Part shown: piece by piece, positions 17,415-27,361 of the stretch | Layout: each line of letters starts with the position of its first letter | Position numbering within the stretch: the stretch's first letter is position 1 | Source of the DNA: Hafnia alvei | GTDB lineage: Bacteria > Pseudomonadota > Gammaproteobacteria > Enterobacterales > Enterobacteriaceae | DNA: 64,000 bases | Assembly: GCF_900095695.1 (NCBI RefSeq) | Contig: NZ_FMIQ01000082.1 | Coordinates: 17,482 to 81,481, forward strand | Direction of reading: 5' to 3' | Notes under the pieces: model-generated | Database searches by the model: none | What the model saw: the letters and a program-made list of their open reading frames with translations, nothing else | What the model was told of the DNA's origin: nothing | Position numbers and translations under genes: made by a program

Positions 17415-20114
17415 CTAAAGCATGTTTCTGATTACATAGTGCAAAATGCCGTCGTTGCGGTAATAGGCCAGTTCGTTTCCGGTATCAATTCGGCAACGCG
17501 TTGGCACCACTTCACGTCGCCCATCGGCATAGGTGATCGTGACGTTAATCGTTTGTCCGGTCGTCAGATGTTGTAATCCACTGATATCCAGCGTTTCATC
17601 TCCGGCTAGGTTAAGCGTTTTGCGCGTTACCCCTTGCGGGAATTCTAACGGCAGAATGCCCATACCAATCAGGTTCGAACGGTGAATTCGCTCAAATGAC
17701 TCGGCAATCACTACGCGAACACCTAACAGACGCGGGCCTTTTGCCGCCCAGTCACGACTCGAACCCGAGCCATACTCTTTACCGGCGATCACCGCGAGCG
17801 GCACGTTTTCCTCTTGATACTTCATCGCCGCATCATAGATCGCCATCTGCTGTTGGGTGGGAATATGACGAGTCACACCACCTTCTACGTCGGGCACCAT
17901 TTCGTTGCGGATACGAATATTGGCGAAAGTTCCCCGCATCATCACTTCATGGTTGCCACGTCGTGAACCGTAAGAGTTAAAGTCTTTACGTTCCACACCG
18001 AGTCCCAGCAGGTAGCGTCCCGCTGGACTTTCCGCTTTGATATTGCCGGCAGGCGAAATATGATCGGTGGTCACCGAGTCGCCTAGCATCGCTAACACTC
18101 GAGCGCCGTGGATATCTTTCACCGGCTCAGGTTCTGCCTGCATGCTGCTGAAAAATGGCGGATGGCGTATATAGGTAGAGTCATCTTGCCAACCATAGGT
18201 CGCAGAACCCTGTACCTGAATCCCCTGCCATACCGCATCGCCGTCAAAGACCTGCGCGTACTCCTTGCGGAACATATCGGTTTTCACCATCTCAACCGCA
18301 TTGGCGATCTCTTGACCGCTTGGCCAGATGTCCTTCAGATAGACCGGCTTACCCTGTGCGTCGTGCCCTAATGGATCGACGGAGAGATTCACGTTCATAT
18401 TCCCCGCCAGCGCATAGGCCACCACCAGCGGAGGAGACGCCAGCCAGTTGGTTTTCACCAGCGGATGAATGCGCCCTTCAAAGTTGCGGTTGCCAGACAG
18501 CACCGCACCAACGGTGAGATCGCCCGCTTTAATTGCCATTTCTATCGGCTCAGGCAGCGGGCCTGAGTTGCCAATACAGGTGGTGCAACCATAGCCAACC
18601 AAATTGAAACCGAGGCGTTCAAGATAAGGGGTCAAACCCGCCGCATCCAGATAATCAGTCACCACTTTCGAGCCCGGCGCCAGCGACGTTTTCACCCATG
18701 GCTGCCGTGCTAATCCCTTCTCAACCGCTTTTTTCGCCAACAATCCGGCGGCCATCAGCACGCTAGGATTCGATGTATTGGTACATGAGGTAATCGCAGC
18801 AATCACCACCGCGCCATGCGCTAAGCGATGTTTCTCTCCCGCCAGCGTAAACTCTTCGAATTCCACGCGATTTTTTTGGCTGCTAATCTCAAGTTCTGTC
18901 GCCGCCTGAAAAGCCTGTGGAACCTTAGGTAACGGAACACGATCTTGTGGGCGCTTTGGCCCAGCCAAACTTGATTCAACCGTATTCATATCCAGCGACA
19001 GTGTACTGGTAAATACCGGCTCATCGCCGGCGTGACGCCATAGGCCTTGTGCTTTGCAATAGGCTTCAACCAGCGCAATCTGTTCTTCACTGCGCCCGCT
19101 CAGGCGCATATAACCTAAAGTCACCTCATCAACGGGGAAAAATCCGCAGGTAGCGCCAAATTCAGGCGACATATTACCGATCGTGGCGCGGTCAGCCAGC
19201 GGCAAATCGGCTAAGCCGTCACCATAAAACTCAACGAATTTGCCTACCACGCCATGTTTGCGCAGCATTTGCGTGACGGTCAGCACCAAATCGGTGGCGG
19301 TAATGCCTTCACGCAGTTTTCCTGTGAGCTTAAAACCGACCACGTCGGGGATTAGCATCGATACCGGCTGCCCTAACATGGCCGCCTCGGCTTCGATTCC
19401 GCCCACGCCCCAGCCTAACACCCCAAGACCGTTAATCATTGTGGTGTGGGAATCAGTCCCAACGAGCGTATCAGGGTACGCCATTCGCTGGCCATTTTGC
19501 TCTTCATGCCAAACCGCTTGCCCCAAATACTCAAGGTTAACCTGATGGCAAATACCGGTTCCCGGTGGAACCACACGAAAACGATCAAACGCTTTTTGTC
19601 CCCAGCGCAGGAAAATATAGCGCTCGTGGTTACGCTCCATCTCCAACTCAACGTTTTCACTAAAGGCTTGCTGATGACCAAAATGATCAACGGTAACAGA
19701 GTGGTCGATGACCAGATCAACGGGCGATAGCGGATTAACTCGCTCAACGTTGCCACCCAAGCGAGCCACAGCTTCGCGCATCGCCGCAAGGTCAACCACG
19801 GCGGGTACGCCGGTAAAATCTTGCATCAGAACGCGTGCTGGCCGATAGGCAATCTCTTTGTCGGCATGGCCGGTTTTCACCCAATCGACGATTGCCTGTA
19901 AATCCTCCAGCACCACGCTTTCGCCATCAAGGTGGCGCAGCAGGTTTTCCAGCAGAACTTTCATTGATTTAGGGAGTTGGCGGATATCGCCCAGCTGCTT
20001 TTCAAGCTCAGGCAAGCTGTAATAGTGATACTCGATATTCAGGGCACTCAGTGTTTTCTGACATTGCTGCGCGAGATGTGGCTGGCTCAGACGATGTTGA
20101 AGATCGGATGACAT
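17415..20114 (-). CDS. acnA: Aconitate hydratase A
   Basis: An 899-residue [4Fe-4S] aconitase that interconverts citrate and isocitrate in the TCA cycle. The cluster cysteines are in [11 protein letters not shown] and [15 protein letters not shown]. The substrate-binding SRDWAAKGP segment is in the C-terminal swivel domain. ATG 20114 has AAGGAG six bases upstream; the longer ATT-side extension is not needed. In E. coli AcnA is the stress and stationary-phase isozyme. The ribA and pgpB neighbours seen in E. coli are absent here. Confidence 0.97.
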   Translation of the reverse strand: MSSDLQHRLSQPHLAQQCQKTLSALNIEYHYYSLPELEKQLGDIRQLPKSMKVLLENLLRHLDGESVVLEDLQAIVDWVKTGHADKEIAYRPARVLMQDFTGVPAVVDLAAMREAVARLGGNVERVNPLSPVDLVIDHSVTVDHFGHQQAFSENVELEMERNHERYIFLRWGQKAFDRFRVVPPGTGICHQVNLEYLGQAVWHEEQNGQRMAYPDTLVGTDSHTTMINGLGVLGWGVGGIEAEAAMLGQPVSMLIPDVVGFKLTGKLREGITATDLVLTVTQMLRKHGVVGKFVEFYGDGLADLPLADRATIGNMSPEFGATCGFFPVDEVTLGYMRLSGRSEEQIALVEAYCKAQGLWRHAGDEPVFTSTLSLDMNTVESSLAGPKRPQDRVPLPKVPQAFQAATELEISSQKNRVEFEEFTLAGEKHRLAHGAVVIAAITSCTNTSNPSVLMAAGLLAKKAVEKGLARQPWVKTSLAPGSKVVTDYLDAAGLTPYLERLGFNLVGYGCTTCIGNSGPLPEPIEMAIKAGDLTVGAVLSGNRNFEGRIHPLVKTNWLASPPLVVAYALAGNMNVNLSVDPLGHDAQGKPVYLKDIWPSGQEIANAVEMVKTDMFRKEYAQVFDGDAVWQGIQVQGSATYGWQDDSTYIRHPPFFSSMQAEPEPVKDIHGARVLAMLGDSVTTDHISPAGNIKAESPAGRYLLGLGVERKDFNSYGSRRGNHEVMMRGTFANIRIRNEMVPDVEGGVTRHIPTQQQMAIYDAAMKYQEENVPLAVIAGKEYGSGSSRDWAAKGPRLLGVRVVIAESFERIHRSNLIGMGILPLEFPQGVTRKTLNLAGDETLDISGLQHLTTGQTINVTITYADGRREVVPTRCRIDTGNELAYYRNDGILHYVIRNML

Positions 20115-20232
20115 TGGCTTCTCCTTCCTTATCATGCTTTAAGCGGTGTTTCTCGGCGCTGGATACAATCGATGCGGTTTCATCTGGGAACGACACGCAT
20201 GGCCGGAAACAATCTCCTGATAACGCTGTGGC

Positions 20233-20246
20233 TATCTTTAAAGATA
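20233..20246. promoter_or_regulatory. Perfect palindrome upstream of acnA
   Basis: TATCTTTAAAGATA is a 14-base perfect palindrome about 120 bases upstream of the acnA start, in a 317-base intergenic stretch. It is a possible operator; the factor is not recognised. Confidence 0.35.
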
Positions 20247-20374
20247 ACACAAAGAGATGGTAACGTTTTAGCAACATCATCCCATTGCTGCGATAGACGA
20301 TGAAAAGGAAGAAATACGATTTTGATCACGAAAGGCAATTTAATGCTGATATCTAGCTAAATATTCAATAATAA

Positions 20375-20403
20375 GAAAAAAAAAGCCTCCACAAGGGAGG
20401 CTC
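20375..20403 (-). terminator. Intrinsic terminator after spy
   Basis: Stem AGCCTCC / GGAGGCT with a 5-base loop and a long run of T in the minus-strand direction. Confidence 0.85.
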
Positions 20404-20431
20404 TATATTTAGCATTGTCGCTGTTTAAAAA

Positions 20432-20950
20432 TTATTGCTCACCGGCAACCATTGCCGCGTGACGCTGTTCCATTTTTTCGATGCGTTTTTCGAAATTCTG
20501 GTTAAATTCTTTTTTCTGTTCTGGGGTCAGAACATTATACATTTTGTTTTCCATCTTCATGCGTTCCAGCATCATATCGTTGCGCTCTTTGCTGTTAGCT
20601 TCGATTTGTGCACGCGCAGCGCTTTCATCAAATTTGTCGCTGGCGACCAGCTTATGCATATCTTTGAAATGATCGCCCATCATTGGTTTTTTGTGCTCGG
20701 AACGGAACTCTTTAGCGATGGTTTTCATTTGCTCACGCTGCTGGTCTGTCAGCTTCAAGCCTTCAAACATGCCGCCGTGGCGTGGGCCCTGCTTGCCCAT
20801 CTGATGATGCATCATCATCGGTGCGCCGTCAGCCTTGGTTGCCACTGGAGCCGCAGGGGTAGTTGGTGTTGCGGTGGTTTCAGCGGCGTTTGCCATTGAA
20901 GCGCCAAAAGCCAGAGATGATGCCAACATTAAAGCAGTTAATTTACGCAT
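20432..20950 (-). CDS. spy: Periplasmic chaperone Spy
   Basis: A 172-residue periplasmic protein. A cleavable signal peptide (MRKLTALMLASSLAFGASMANA) is followed by a Pro/Thr- and His/Met-rich segment. The alpha-helical cradle has two LTxxQ motifs (LTDQQREQ near 68, LTPEQKKEF near 141). Spy is an ATP-independent chaperone induced by envelope stress through Cpx and Bae. The N-terminal ATTPTTPAAP and MMMHH stretches make it longer than E. coli Spy (161 residues). Confidence 0.93.
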   Translation of the reverse strand: MRKLTALMLASSLAFGASMANAAETTATPTTPAAPVATKADGAPMMMHHQMGKQGPRHGGMFEGLKLTDQQREQMKTIAKEFRSEHKKPMMGDHFKDMHKLVASDKFDESAARAQIEANSKERNDMMLERMKMENKMYNVLTPEQKKEFNQNFEKRIEKMEQRHAAMVAGEQ

Positions 20951-21040
20951 AATTATGATTCCTCAAATAGTGTGTTCGTTGTTGCGTTGATGGAATTAAG
21001 TCTATAGGTCTAAATATATAGTAGTTACACGCTGAGTAAA

Positions 21041-21058
21041 TAAACGAAAGGAGAAAAA
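21041..21058 (-). promoter_or_regulatory. Possible BaeR box upstream of spy
   Basis: Read on the minus strand, TTTTTCTCCTTTCGTTTA matches the BaeR consensus TTTTTCTCCATDATTGGC in the first nine positions and about 12 of 18 overall. spy is a BaeR and CpxR target in E. coli. No convincing CpxR repeat was found. Confidence 0.3.
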
Positions 21059-21360
21059 CCAAAAAAAAGGCAATTATGGAGAGAGTGTGAAGATTGAGGG
21101 TTTATTTTAAACACAACGCTAAGATAAACCTTAAAATAACAAATTCCGGCGTTTTATTCTAGCTCAGATTAATATTTACAGCCTCTGCGATGTTCTTTAA
21201 AGCGATGTTTATTATTGTTCAGAGCAACATAACGCTTTCACTTTTATCCCGTAGCACGCTTCTCTATGCAAATATTTTGCTACAGGCATGAATGGCTCTC
21301 CTCCCCCAGATATCGCGCTTTGTGATCCAGTAGCCAAATTCACAACACCGAATCCATAAA

Positions 21361-21380
21361 AACAAAACAATGTTTCATTT
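21361..21380. promoter_or_regulatory. KdgR-type operator upstream of kduI
   Basis: AACAAAACAATGTTTCATTT matches the KdgR operator AATGAAACATTGTTTCATTT at 17 of 20 positions, with a perfect right half. KdgR represses pectin and uronate catabolic genes including kduI and kduD until ketodeoxygluconate appears. Confidence 0.65.
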
Positions 21381-21411
21381 TTAATTGAATTACGTATCAG
21401 AAGGATCTAAC

Positions 21412-21486
21412 ATGCCTCCATCGACACGAACAGAGCCCCAGACTGTTCATGCCTGCCAAACACTCAAACGAATATCGACGAGGTGA
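21412..21486 (+). CDS. Short upstream ORF (24 codons) before kduI
   Basis: ATG 21412 has an AAGGA ribosome-binding site six bases away and encodes 24 residues starting MPPSTRTEPQ. Its TGA ends three bases before the kduI ATG and overlaps the kduI ribosome-binding region (GAGGTG). It could be a leader peptide that couples translation into kduI, or chance. No homology is recognised. Confidence 0.4.
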   Translation: MPPSTRTEPQTVHACQTLKRISTR

Positions 21487-21489
21487 AAG

Positions 21490-22326
21490 ATGGAAGTCCG
21501 TCAAAGCATTCATAGCGACCATGCCAAGCAGCTCGACACCGAGGGTCTGCGCCGCGAGTTTTTAGTTGAAACCATTTTTGATGCCGATCAGTACACCATG
21601 GTGTATAGCCATATTGACCGCATCATTGTCGGCGGCGTTATGCCGGTGCAAAAAACCGTCGCTATCGGCGCTGAAGTGGGTAAACAACTCGGCGTGAGCT
21701 ATTTCCTAGAACGCCGCGAACTCGGCGTTATCAACATCGGCGGTCCAGGCACCATCACCATTGACGGCGAATGCTATGAAATCGGCCATCGTGAAGCTCT
21801 CTACGTTGGTAAAGGCGCACGCGATATTGCTTTCGCCAGCGTAAACGCCAGCCAACCTGCAAAGTTCTACTACAACTGTGCACCGGCTCACACCACGTTC
21901 CCAACCAAAAAGATCACGCCCGCTGACGCCTCACCGCAAACGCTCGGCGATGCAAAAACCAGTAACCGCCGCACCATCAACAAATATATGGTTCCTGACG
22001 TGCTGCAAACCTGCCAGCTGTCAATGGGGCTAACCGAGTTAGAAGAAGGCAATCTATGGAACACCATGCCGTGCCATACCCACGAGCGTCGCATGGAGGT
22101 CTATTTCTATTTCAACATGGATGATGATTCCTGCGTTTTCCACATGATGGGTCAACCGCAGGAAACCCGCCACATTGTGATGCACAACGAACAGGCCGTC
22201 ATTTCACCAAGCTGGTCAATTCATTCCGGCGTGGGCACCAAGGCATATACCTTTATTTGGGGAATGGTTGGCGAAAATCAGGTCTTCGACGATATGGACC
22301 ACGTTGCTGTTAAAGATATTCGCTAA
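21490..22326 (+). CDS. kduI: 5-dehydro-4-deoxy-D-glucuronate isomerase
   Basis: A 278-residue cupin-fold isomerase that converts 5-keto-4-deoxyuronate to 2,5-diketo-3-deoxygluconate in pectin and hexuronate breakdown. The length is identical to E. coli KduI. The metal-binding cupin segment [18 protein letters not shown] with its His/Glu ligands is intact, as is [20 protein letters not shown]. It is followed after 64 bases by kduD; a GC-rich hairpin lies in the gap. A KdgR-like operator lies upstream. Confidence 0.97.
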   Translation: MEVRQSIHSDHAKQLDTEGLRREFLVETIFDADQYTMVYSHIDRIIVGGVMPVQKTVAIGAEVGKQLGVSYFLERRELGVINIGGPGTITIDGECYEIGHREALYVGKGARDIAFASVNASQPAKFYYNCAPAHTTFPTKKITPADASPQTLGDAKTSNRRTINKYMVPDVLQTCQLSMGLTELEEGNLWNTMPCHTHERRMEVYFYFNMDDDSCVFHMMGQPQETRHIVMHNEQAVISPSWSIHSGVGTKAYTFIWGMVGENQVFDDMDHVAVKDIR

Positions 22327-22390
22327 GCCCTAGCTCACTCATTTCTGCGGCTGCTTAATGACAACCAGCCGCCCTCAAAGGATATAAAAC

Positions 22391-23152
22391 ATGATTCTTG
22401 ATGCATTTTCGTTGCAGGGTAAAGTGGCGCTGGTTACAGGCTGTGATACCGGTCTTGGTCAGGGAATGGCCGTTGGTTTAGCACAGGCTGGCTGCGATAT
22501 TATTGGTATTAACATCGTTGAGCCAACTGAAACCATTAAACAGATCGCTGCGCTAGGCCGTCGTTTTTTAAGCCTTACCGCGGATTTGCGCGATACGTCG
22601 GTTATTTCCGATCTGGTCGCTCGCGCAGCCAGTGAGTTTGGCCATATTGATATTTTGGTCAATAACGCCGGTATTATCCGCCGTCAGGATGCACTGGAAT
22701 TCAGTGAAAAAGATTGGGACGACGTGATGAATTTGAACATTAAGACCGTGTTCTTTATGTCTCAGGCCGTTGCCCGTCAGTTTATCGCTCAGGGCAAAGG
22801 CGGCAAGATCATCAACATCGCCTCAATGCTCTCTTTCCAAGGCGGAATTCGCGTGCCGTCTTATACCGCCTCTAAAAGCGCGGTGATGGGCGTGACCCGC
22901 TTGCTGGCCAACGAATGGGCGAAGCATCAGATTAACGTTAATGCCATTGCTCCCGGTTACATGGCCACTAACAATACGCAGCAGTTGCGTGCCGATGAAG
23001 CGCGTAGCGAAGAGATTTTAGACCGCATTCCTGCAGGTCGTTGGGGATTACCAGAAGATTTAATGGGCCCCGCGGTGTTCTTGGCATCACCGGCATCAGA
23101 CTACATCAATGGCTACACGATCGCCGTCGATGGCGGCTGGTTAGCGCGTTAA
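22391..23152 (+). CDS. kduD: 2-dehydro-3-deoxy-D-gluconate 5-dehydrogenase
   Basis: A 253-residue short-chain dehydrogenase that reduces 2,5-diketo-3-deoxygluconate to KDG with NADH, the step after KduI. It shows the nucleotide-binding TGCDTGLGQGMA, the NNAG motif, the catalytic Ser and the YxxxK pair (YTASKSAVMG), and an AVDGGW C-terminus. Same strand as kduI and probably one transcript. Confidence 0.96.
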   Translation: MILDAFSLQGKVALVTGCDTGLGQGMAVGLAQAGCDIIGINIVEPTETIKQIAALGRRFLSLTADLRDTSVISDLVARAASEFGHIDILVNNAGIIRRQDALEFSEKDWDDVMNLNIKTVFFMSQAVARQFIAQGKGGKIINIASMLSFQGGIRVPSYTASKSAVMGVTRLLANEWAKHQINVNAIAPGYMATNNTQQLRADEARSEEILDRIPAGRWGLPEDLMGPAVFLASPASDYINGYTIAVDGGWLAR

Positions 23153-23287
23153 TTAATGCGTTTTCACTACGCTGGCGCCCTGCCAGCGTGGTTATTCTGT
23201 TTCATCCTGCATTGACACTCCCCGCGCCACGCCGTAACGTCCGCCTCAGCCTAAAGAATAATTGATAATCATCAGCGTGGGATCAAT

Positions 23288-24019
23288 GTGAATACTCGTA
23301 ACGCCTCTTTAACCGTATTAGCCGCAGGCAGTTTGCGTCGAGCGCTAACCCCTATTTTGTCTCAGTTTAGCCAGCGACATCATGTGAGCATCCATGCGCA
23401 ATTTGGCCCAGCCGGATTGCTACGGGAACAGATTGAAAGCGGCGCTCAGTGGGATCTGTTTGCTTCTGCTAATCAAGAACATCCACAAACGTTGCTCGAC
23501 CACGGATTAGCAAATAGCGTGATGCCTTTTCTGCGCAACAAGCTATGTTTAACCACCCACCGAGCCAGAGTATCGCAGACCACAAACTGGCTCGATTTGC
23601 TGACCGACCCGAGCATGATCGTCGGCACTTCTACGCCCGGCAGCGATCCTTCCGGCGACTATACGTGGCAATTATTTGATCGCGTCGAACAGCGCCGTCC
23701 CGGCGCAGGTGAGTTTTTGAAATCGCACGCCAAACAATTAGTTGGAGGGAAAGCAGGGTTGCAAGTCCCAGAGACGGAAATCGCTTCTGCATGGCTGATT
23801 CACCAAGGTCTGGCTGATGTTTTCGTCGGTTACGCACACTATGCACAATGGTTAGAGCACGACGCCGATATTGCGGCGGTCACCATCTCCGAGGCTGACA
23901 ATATATTCGCCACTTACGCGCTGGCGCTGCGCAGTGACGCCGCTCAGCCACTGGCGACCTATCTATTATCAAGTGATATTCAGCAACAGTTTGTGAGCGC
24001 AGGGTTTGCGCTGCGTTAG
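23288..24019 (+). CDS. ModA-like substrate-binding protein without a signal peptide
   Basis: A 243-residue extracellular solute-binding fold resembling ModA. VLAAGSLRRALTPI, FGPAGLLREQIESGAQWDLFASAN and the C-terminal DAAQPLATYLLSSDIQQQF correspond to mature ModA-type proteins. Translation starts at GTG 23288; an in-frame TAA lies 33 bases upstream and no hydrophobic leader is encoded, so the protein is predicted to stay in the cytoplasm. It converges with, and overlaps by four bases, the ABC ATPase gene of a ModE-boxed importer. A role in molybdate sensing or binding is inference. Confidence 0.75.
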   Translation: MNTRNASLTVLAAGSLRRALTPILSQFSQRHHVSIHAQFGPAGLLREQIESGAQWDLFASANQEHPQTLLDHGLANSVMPFLRNKLCLTTHRARVSQTTNWLDLLTDPSMIVGTSTPGSDPSGDYTWQLFDRVEQRRPGAGEFLKSHAKQLVGGKAGLQVPETEIASAWLIHQGLADVFVGYAHYAQWLEHDADIAAVTISEADNIFATYALALRSDAAQPLATYLLSSDIQQQFVSAGFALR

Positions 24020-24777
24020 TCCAAAGAAAGATCGAATATCGGGGTTAGCACCGACCGAGCTCCTACGGCAGATGGCACAGCCGCCAGCTCGACTCTGACC
24101 CCATAGGCCTTATGTAAATTATCTTCGGTGAGCATTTCCCTGCTGTCGCCATATACCCACCGCTGATTATCCAGCAATAAAAGGCACTTTTGCGCCACCA
24201 GCTGCGCATGTGCAGGATCGTGAGTGGTAAACAGAACGCTTATCTGACGCTTTTTCGCTAGTTGGTGGATCAAGCGTAATACCGCCTGTTGATTGAATAG
24301 ATCCAAGGCCGAAGTGGGTTCATCTAAGATCAACATTTCACAGCCGGTGGCTAACGCACGGGCAATCATCACCAGTTGACGCTGCCCACCGGACAACGTT
24401 TGAAAGCTGAAATCGGCCAAATGCGCAATCCCCAGCGTACCTAACGCATCGAGTGCAATGCCTTCGTCTTTGGCCGTTGGCTGTTGTAGCAAACCAACGT
24501 TGCTCACTCTGCCCATCAAGACGATCTCAATAACCCGATAGGCAAAGGCGGAGGAAAACGACTGAGCAACAAAACCGATCGGCGCTCTGCGTGAAATGCC
24601 CCCGGCCAGAGGGGGAATAACGCCGGACAGCGTATTCAATAACGAGGTTTTTCCGCGCCCGTTGGCCCCAAGAATGGCCGATACTTCGCCACGGCGACAA
24701 CAAAAACTCAGCGCGTCAAACAACGCCTTCTGATGGCCGAATTCAAGTTCATTCACGCTGAGCGCTATCTCATTCAC
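24016..24777 (-). CDS. ABC transporter ATP-binding protein (FecE/BtuD type, molybdate-linked)
   Basis: A 253-residue ATPase with Walker A GANGRGKTS, signature LSGGQRQL, Walker B MLILDEPTSALD and the H-loop TTHD. It is the third gene of the set: it overlaps the permease gene by eight bases, and the binding-protein gene precedes both. The set resembles Haemophilus influenzae MolBCA, a FecCD-type molybdate/tungstate importer, more by its ModE-like operator than by any residue-level proof. An iron or cobalamin substrate is not excluded. Confidence 0.88.
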   Translation of the reverse strand: MNEIALSVNELEFGHQKALFDALSFCCRRGEVSAILGANGRGKTSLLNTLSGVIPPLAGGISRRAPIGFVAQSFSSAFAYRVIEIVLMGRVSNVGLLQQPTAKDEGIALDALGTLGIAHLADFSFQTLSGGQRQLVMIARALATGCEMLILDEPTSALDLFNQQAVLRLIHQLAKKRQISVLFTTHDPAHAQLVAQKCLLLLDNQRWVYGDSREMLTEDNLHKAYGVRVELAAVPSAVGARSVLTPIFDLSLD

Positions 24778-25786
24778 CGTGCGATCTCCGTCGAGAGTGA
24801 ATCAACAGCACGGCAAACAGCGGTGCCCCAATTAATGCGGTAATAATCCCCAACGGAATTTCGGCCGCGCTCAATGTGCGTGCTACATCATCAACCAAAA
24901 CCATAAACCCACCGCCGAGCCAGAATGCTGCCGGAAGTAAGCGTCGATGGTCTGCTCCAACTAACAAGCGCGCAAGGTGCGGGATCACCAATCCTATCCA
25001 GCCAATCCCCCCGCTCACCGCAACCTGAGCGGCAACCAGCAATGCGCAGAGCAATAACACCCACCGACGCAAACCCGCAACCGAAACGCCTAGGGTGCGC
25101 GCATCCGCATCGCCAAGAGACAAAATGTTTATCCGCCAGCGCAGACGAAACAGTAAAAAACTGGCCACAGCGAGCGGGATAGCCATCATCAAAAGCTTGT
25201 GCCAATTAGCGGTAGCAAAGCTGCCCAGCAGCCAGAACACAATGCTCGGCAGCTTTTCTTCGGTATCCGCCATGTATTGCAACAGGCTCACCAGCGCAGA
25301 GAAAAAGCCACTGAGAATAATCCCGGAGAGAATCAGCATCAGGCGATTCTCATTACCGAGCGTTGACGCTATTGCATACACCAACACCAGAGCCAACAAA
25401 CCAAAGGCAAAGGTCGAACTCATCAGCCAAAGCGGTGAAAGACCCAACAAAATGGCCAGCGTGCCGCCGAAGGCTGCGCCGGAGCTCACGCCGATAATAT
25501 GCGGATCAACCAACGGGTTATGAAACACACCCTGTAAGCAGGCGCCGCACAGCGCTAATGCCCCACCCGCACAGCACGCCATCAAGATACGCGGCATGCG
25601 CACCGTCCAGATAATTTGCCCAGCCAGATCATGAGTTTGTAGCGGAGACATTAACGCATGCCAAACATTCACCGGTGAGATTGAATATTGCCCTACCCCC
25701 AATGAAAAGAAGGCGACAATCAATGTCGCCATCGGCAATAGCAGATTGATGCGTGGTTTATTCAGCAGAAGCATGTGGCGCAGCAA
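24770..25786 (-). CDS. FecCD-type ABC transporter permease (molybdate-linked)
   Basis: A 338-residue permease of the type II importer family with about ten membrane spans. It contains the family segments VWHALMSPL, RMPRILMACCAGGALALCGACLQGVFHNPLVDPHIIGVSSGAAFGG and VSGGIGWIGLVIPHLARLLVGADHR. The last includes the ATPase-contacting loop. It overlaps both neighbours, so the three genes form one transcriptional unit. Confidence 0.93.
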   Translation of the reverse strand: MLRHMLLLNKPRINLLLPMATLIVAFFSLGVGQYSISPVNVWHALMSPLQTHDLAGQIIWTVRMPRILMACCAGGALALCGACLQGVFHNPLVDPHIIGVSSGAAFGGTLAILLGLSPLWLMSSTFAFGLLALVLVYAIASTLGNENRLMLILSGIILSGFFSALVSLLQYMADTEEKLPSIVFWLLGSFATANWHKLLMMAIPLAVASFLLFRLRWRINILSLGDADARTLGVSVAGLRRWVLLLCALLVAAQVAVSGGIGWIGLVIPHLARLLVGADHRRLLPAAFWLGGGFMVLVDDVARTLSAAEIPLGIITALIGAPLFAVLLIHSRRRSHGE

Positions 25787-26837
25787 CCCACGAAGTCCGG
25801 TAAAAACGCTGGTAATAGCCGTTGGCGGCTTTATTCATATCAATATCGGTGAAACGAGTCGGATAAAGCTTCTTAGCCATCCAAAGCTCTCCGATAGCTA
25901 ACGCTTCAGGCATCGGATATCCCCACGCTTTGGCATATTCCGGCATGAGATACACCCGCTGATTTTTCACGGCATCAATGCCCTGCCATGCCGGATCGTT
26001 ACGGATTTTATTAATCTCATCAGGATAGCGATCCTGCACAAAGATAACCTGCGGGTTCCAAGACAAAACCTGTTCAATCGAAACTTGCTTATAGCCCTTG
26101 ATACTGGCTGCCGCGACGTTCATCGCCCCCGCATGCTGCATCATTAAGCCGGTATATTTTCCTGAACCATAGGTGGTTAAATCAGGATTTGCCATATAGA
26201 CGCGCACTCGCTGGCTTTCAGGAATATCCTTCAAACGCTGAGCCACTTTTTCACGCTGAACGAAAGTGTAATCAATCAGTGCCTCACCCTGCGACTCACG
26301 ATTAACGACGTTAGCGATAAGACGAATGCCATCCTGAAGCCCTTGGTTATAGGTCTGTTCTTCATTGGCCATCTTTGGATTCAGTTTATCCTGCTCACCC
26401 TGCGGATCACGGCGTAAAGAAACCGCCACCACCGGTATTCCCGCGTTCTCAATCTGGTTGATCATTTCCGACGGTGCATAGTTAGCTACGAAAACAACCT
26501 GAGGATGTTCCGCCAGCAGGCTTTCAATATTGACCTGCGTCAGATCGCCAGGCATCGGCAACGTGGCTAAACGTGAGGAAAAACGCGCAAACTCAGGGCC
26601 AAGCTGTTTTTTCCAGCTCGATAAAATCCCAACCACATCATCGGTGGCATCGAGCTGAACCAACAAATTAAGCGTTTGGTGTTGCAGAACCACCACCCGA
26701 TTAACGTGATCGGGAATCGTTACCTGACGACCTAATTGATCGGTAACGGTACGGTCTGCTAAGGATGAAAAAGAAACCAGCAGCAACGATAGGCCACTGA
26801 ATAGCGCACGGCTACATTTAGGCAATAAGAGGTTCAT
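25758..26837 (-). CDS. Periplasmic substrate-binding protein of the FecCD-type importer
   Basis: A 359-residue class III binding protein with a signal peptide ending near LLLVSFSSLA (residue 27). Two lobes follow, joined by a long helix (residues about 175-205), and HVNRVVVLQHQTLNLLVQLDATDDVVG opens the first lobe. Similar to proteins annotated as iron-siderophore or molybdate binding. The adjacent palindrome at 26857-26878 favours an oxyanion (molybdate or tungstate). The C-terminal HASAE is beyond the fold and overlaps the permease start. Confidence 0.9.
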   Translation of the reverse strand: MNLLLPKCSRALFSGLSLLLVSFSSLADRTVTDQLGRQVTIPDHVNRVVVLQHQTLNLLVQLDATDDVVGILSSWKKQLGPEFARFSSRLATLPMPGDLTQVNIESLLAEHPQVVFVANYAPSEMINQIENAGIPVVAVSLRRDPQGEQDKLNPKMANEEQTYNQGLQDGIRLIANVVNRESQGEALIDYTFVQREKVAQRLKDIPESQRVRVYMANPDLTTYGSGKYTGLMMQHAGAMNVAAASIKGYKQVSIEQVLSWNPQVIFVQDRYPDEINKIRNDPAWQGIDAVKNQRVYLMPEYAKAWGYPMPEALAIGELWMAKKLYPTRFTDIDMNKAANGYYQRFYRTSWVAAPHASAE

Positions 26838-26856
26838 AGTTGAAGGCTAAAATAAT

Positions 26857-26878
26857 GTTATATAACGAACTATATAAC
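26857..26878. promoter_or_regulatory. ModE-type operator
   Basis: Perfect inverted repeat GTTATATA-N6-TATATAAC, 20 bases upstream of the importer start. The E. coli modABC operator has the same 8-6-8 architecture (GTTATATT-N6-TACATAAC). Position and symmetry suggest repression by molybdate-bound ModE. Confidence 0.7.
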
Positions 26879-27079
26879 GAACCACTCTCTGCAAACAAGT
26901 TATCCCTTGGTTAGCCAAAACTTTGGCGCTTCATTTCACCGAACAATTCACGGTTGGTTTACTGAAAAATCATCTAATTTTCATATTGATATAAAACCTG
27001 AACAATAAAATAAATTTGTTCAGTTTTAGTTCATCTTTAAACATCCTACGATGGTTTTATCGGCGCTAGGAGGTTAAAT

Positions 27080-27271
27080 ATGAAGCAGATTTATAGATAC
27101 TTAAACGAATTGAAAGCCAGCTACCAGCAAGAACATCCGCCCTATCAATTACCGTACGGGTTCTACCTCACACCGGAACAACGGCTGGAGATCTTGAAAG
27201 ATATCTTGGCACCCTACAGCGAAGAAGAAGAGAAGTTATCAAAACAGAAGTTATCGGAAGAGAATAAATAA
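27080..27271 (+). CDS. Small hypothetical protein (63 residues)
   Basis: ATG 27080 is preceded by a consensus AGGAGG ribosome-binding site six bases away, which strongly supports translation. The product is hydrophilic and probably helical: MKQIYRYLNELKASYQQEHP, then PPYQLPYGFYLTPEQRLEIL, then a Glu/Lys-rich tail (EEEEKLSKQKLSEENK). It has no signal peptide or membrane span. Not recognised as a known family. Confidence 0.7.
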   Translation: MKQIYRYLNELKASYQQEHPPYQLPYGFYLTPEQRLEILKDILAPYSEEEEKLSKQKLSEENK

Positions 27272-27361
27272 GGAAGGAAAGTGCTGTATCGAGAAAATCT
27301 AAAACCATAACCAAGCCGCAACGATGGAACGGTGCGGTTTGGCAATTAAGCTCACGCTAAA

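Larger units (their letters stand above)
20951..21489. other. Intergenic stretch between spy and kduI
   Basis: 539 bases holding the divergent promoters. A BaeR-like motif lies on the spy side (21041-21058); a KdgR-like operator (21361-21380) and a 24-codon upstream ORF (21412-21486) lie on the kduI side. Nothing else was recognised. Confidence 0.6.

Noticed and set aside
22327..22390. Terminator between kduI and kduD
   Set aside because: The GCGGCTG/CAGCCGC hairpin has no U-run; it is more likely a stability element and the genes probably share a transcript.
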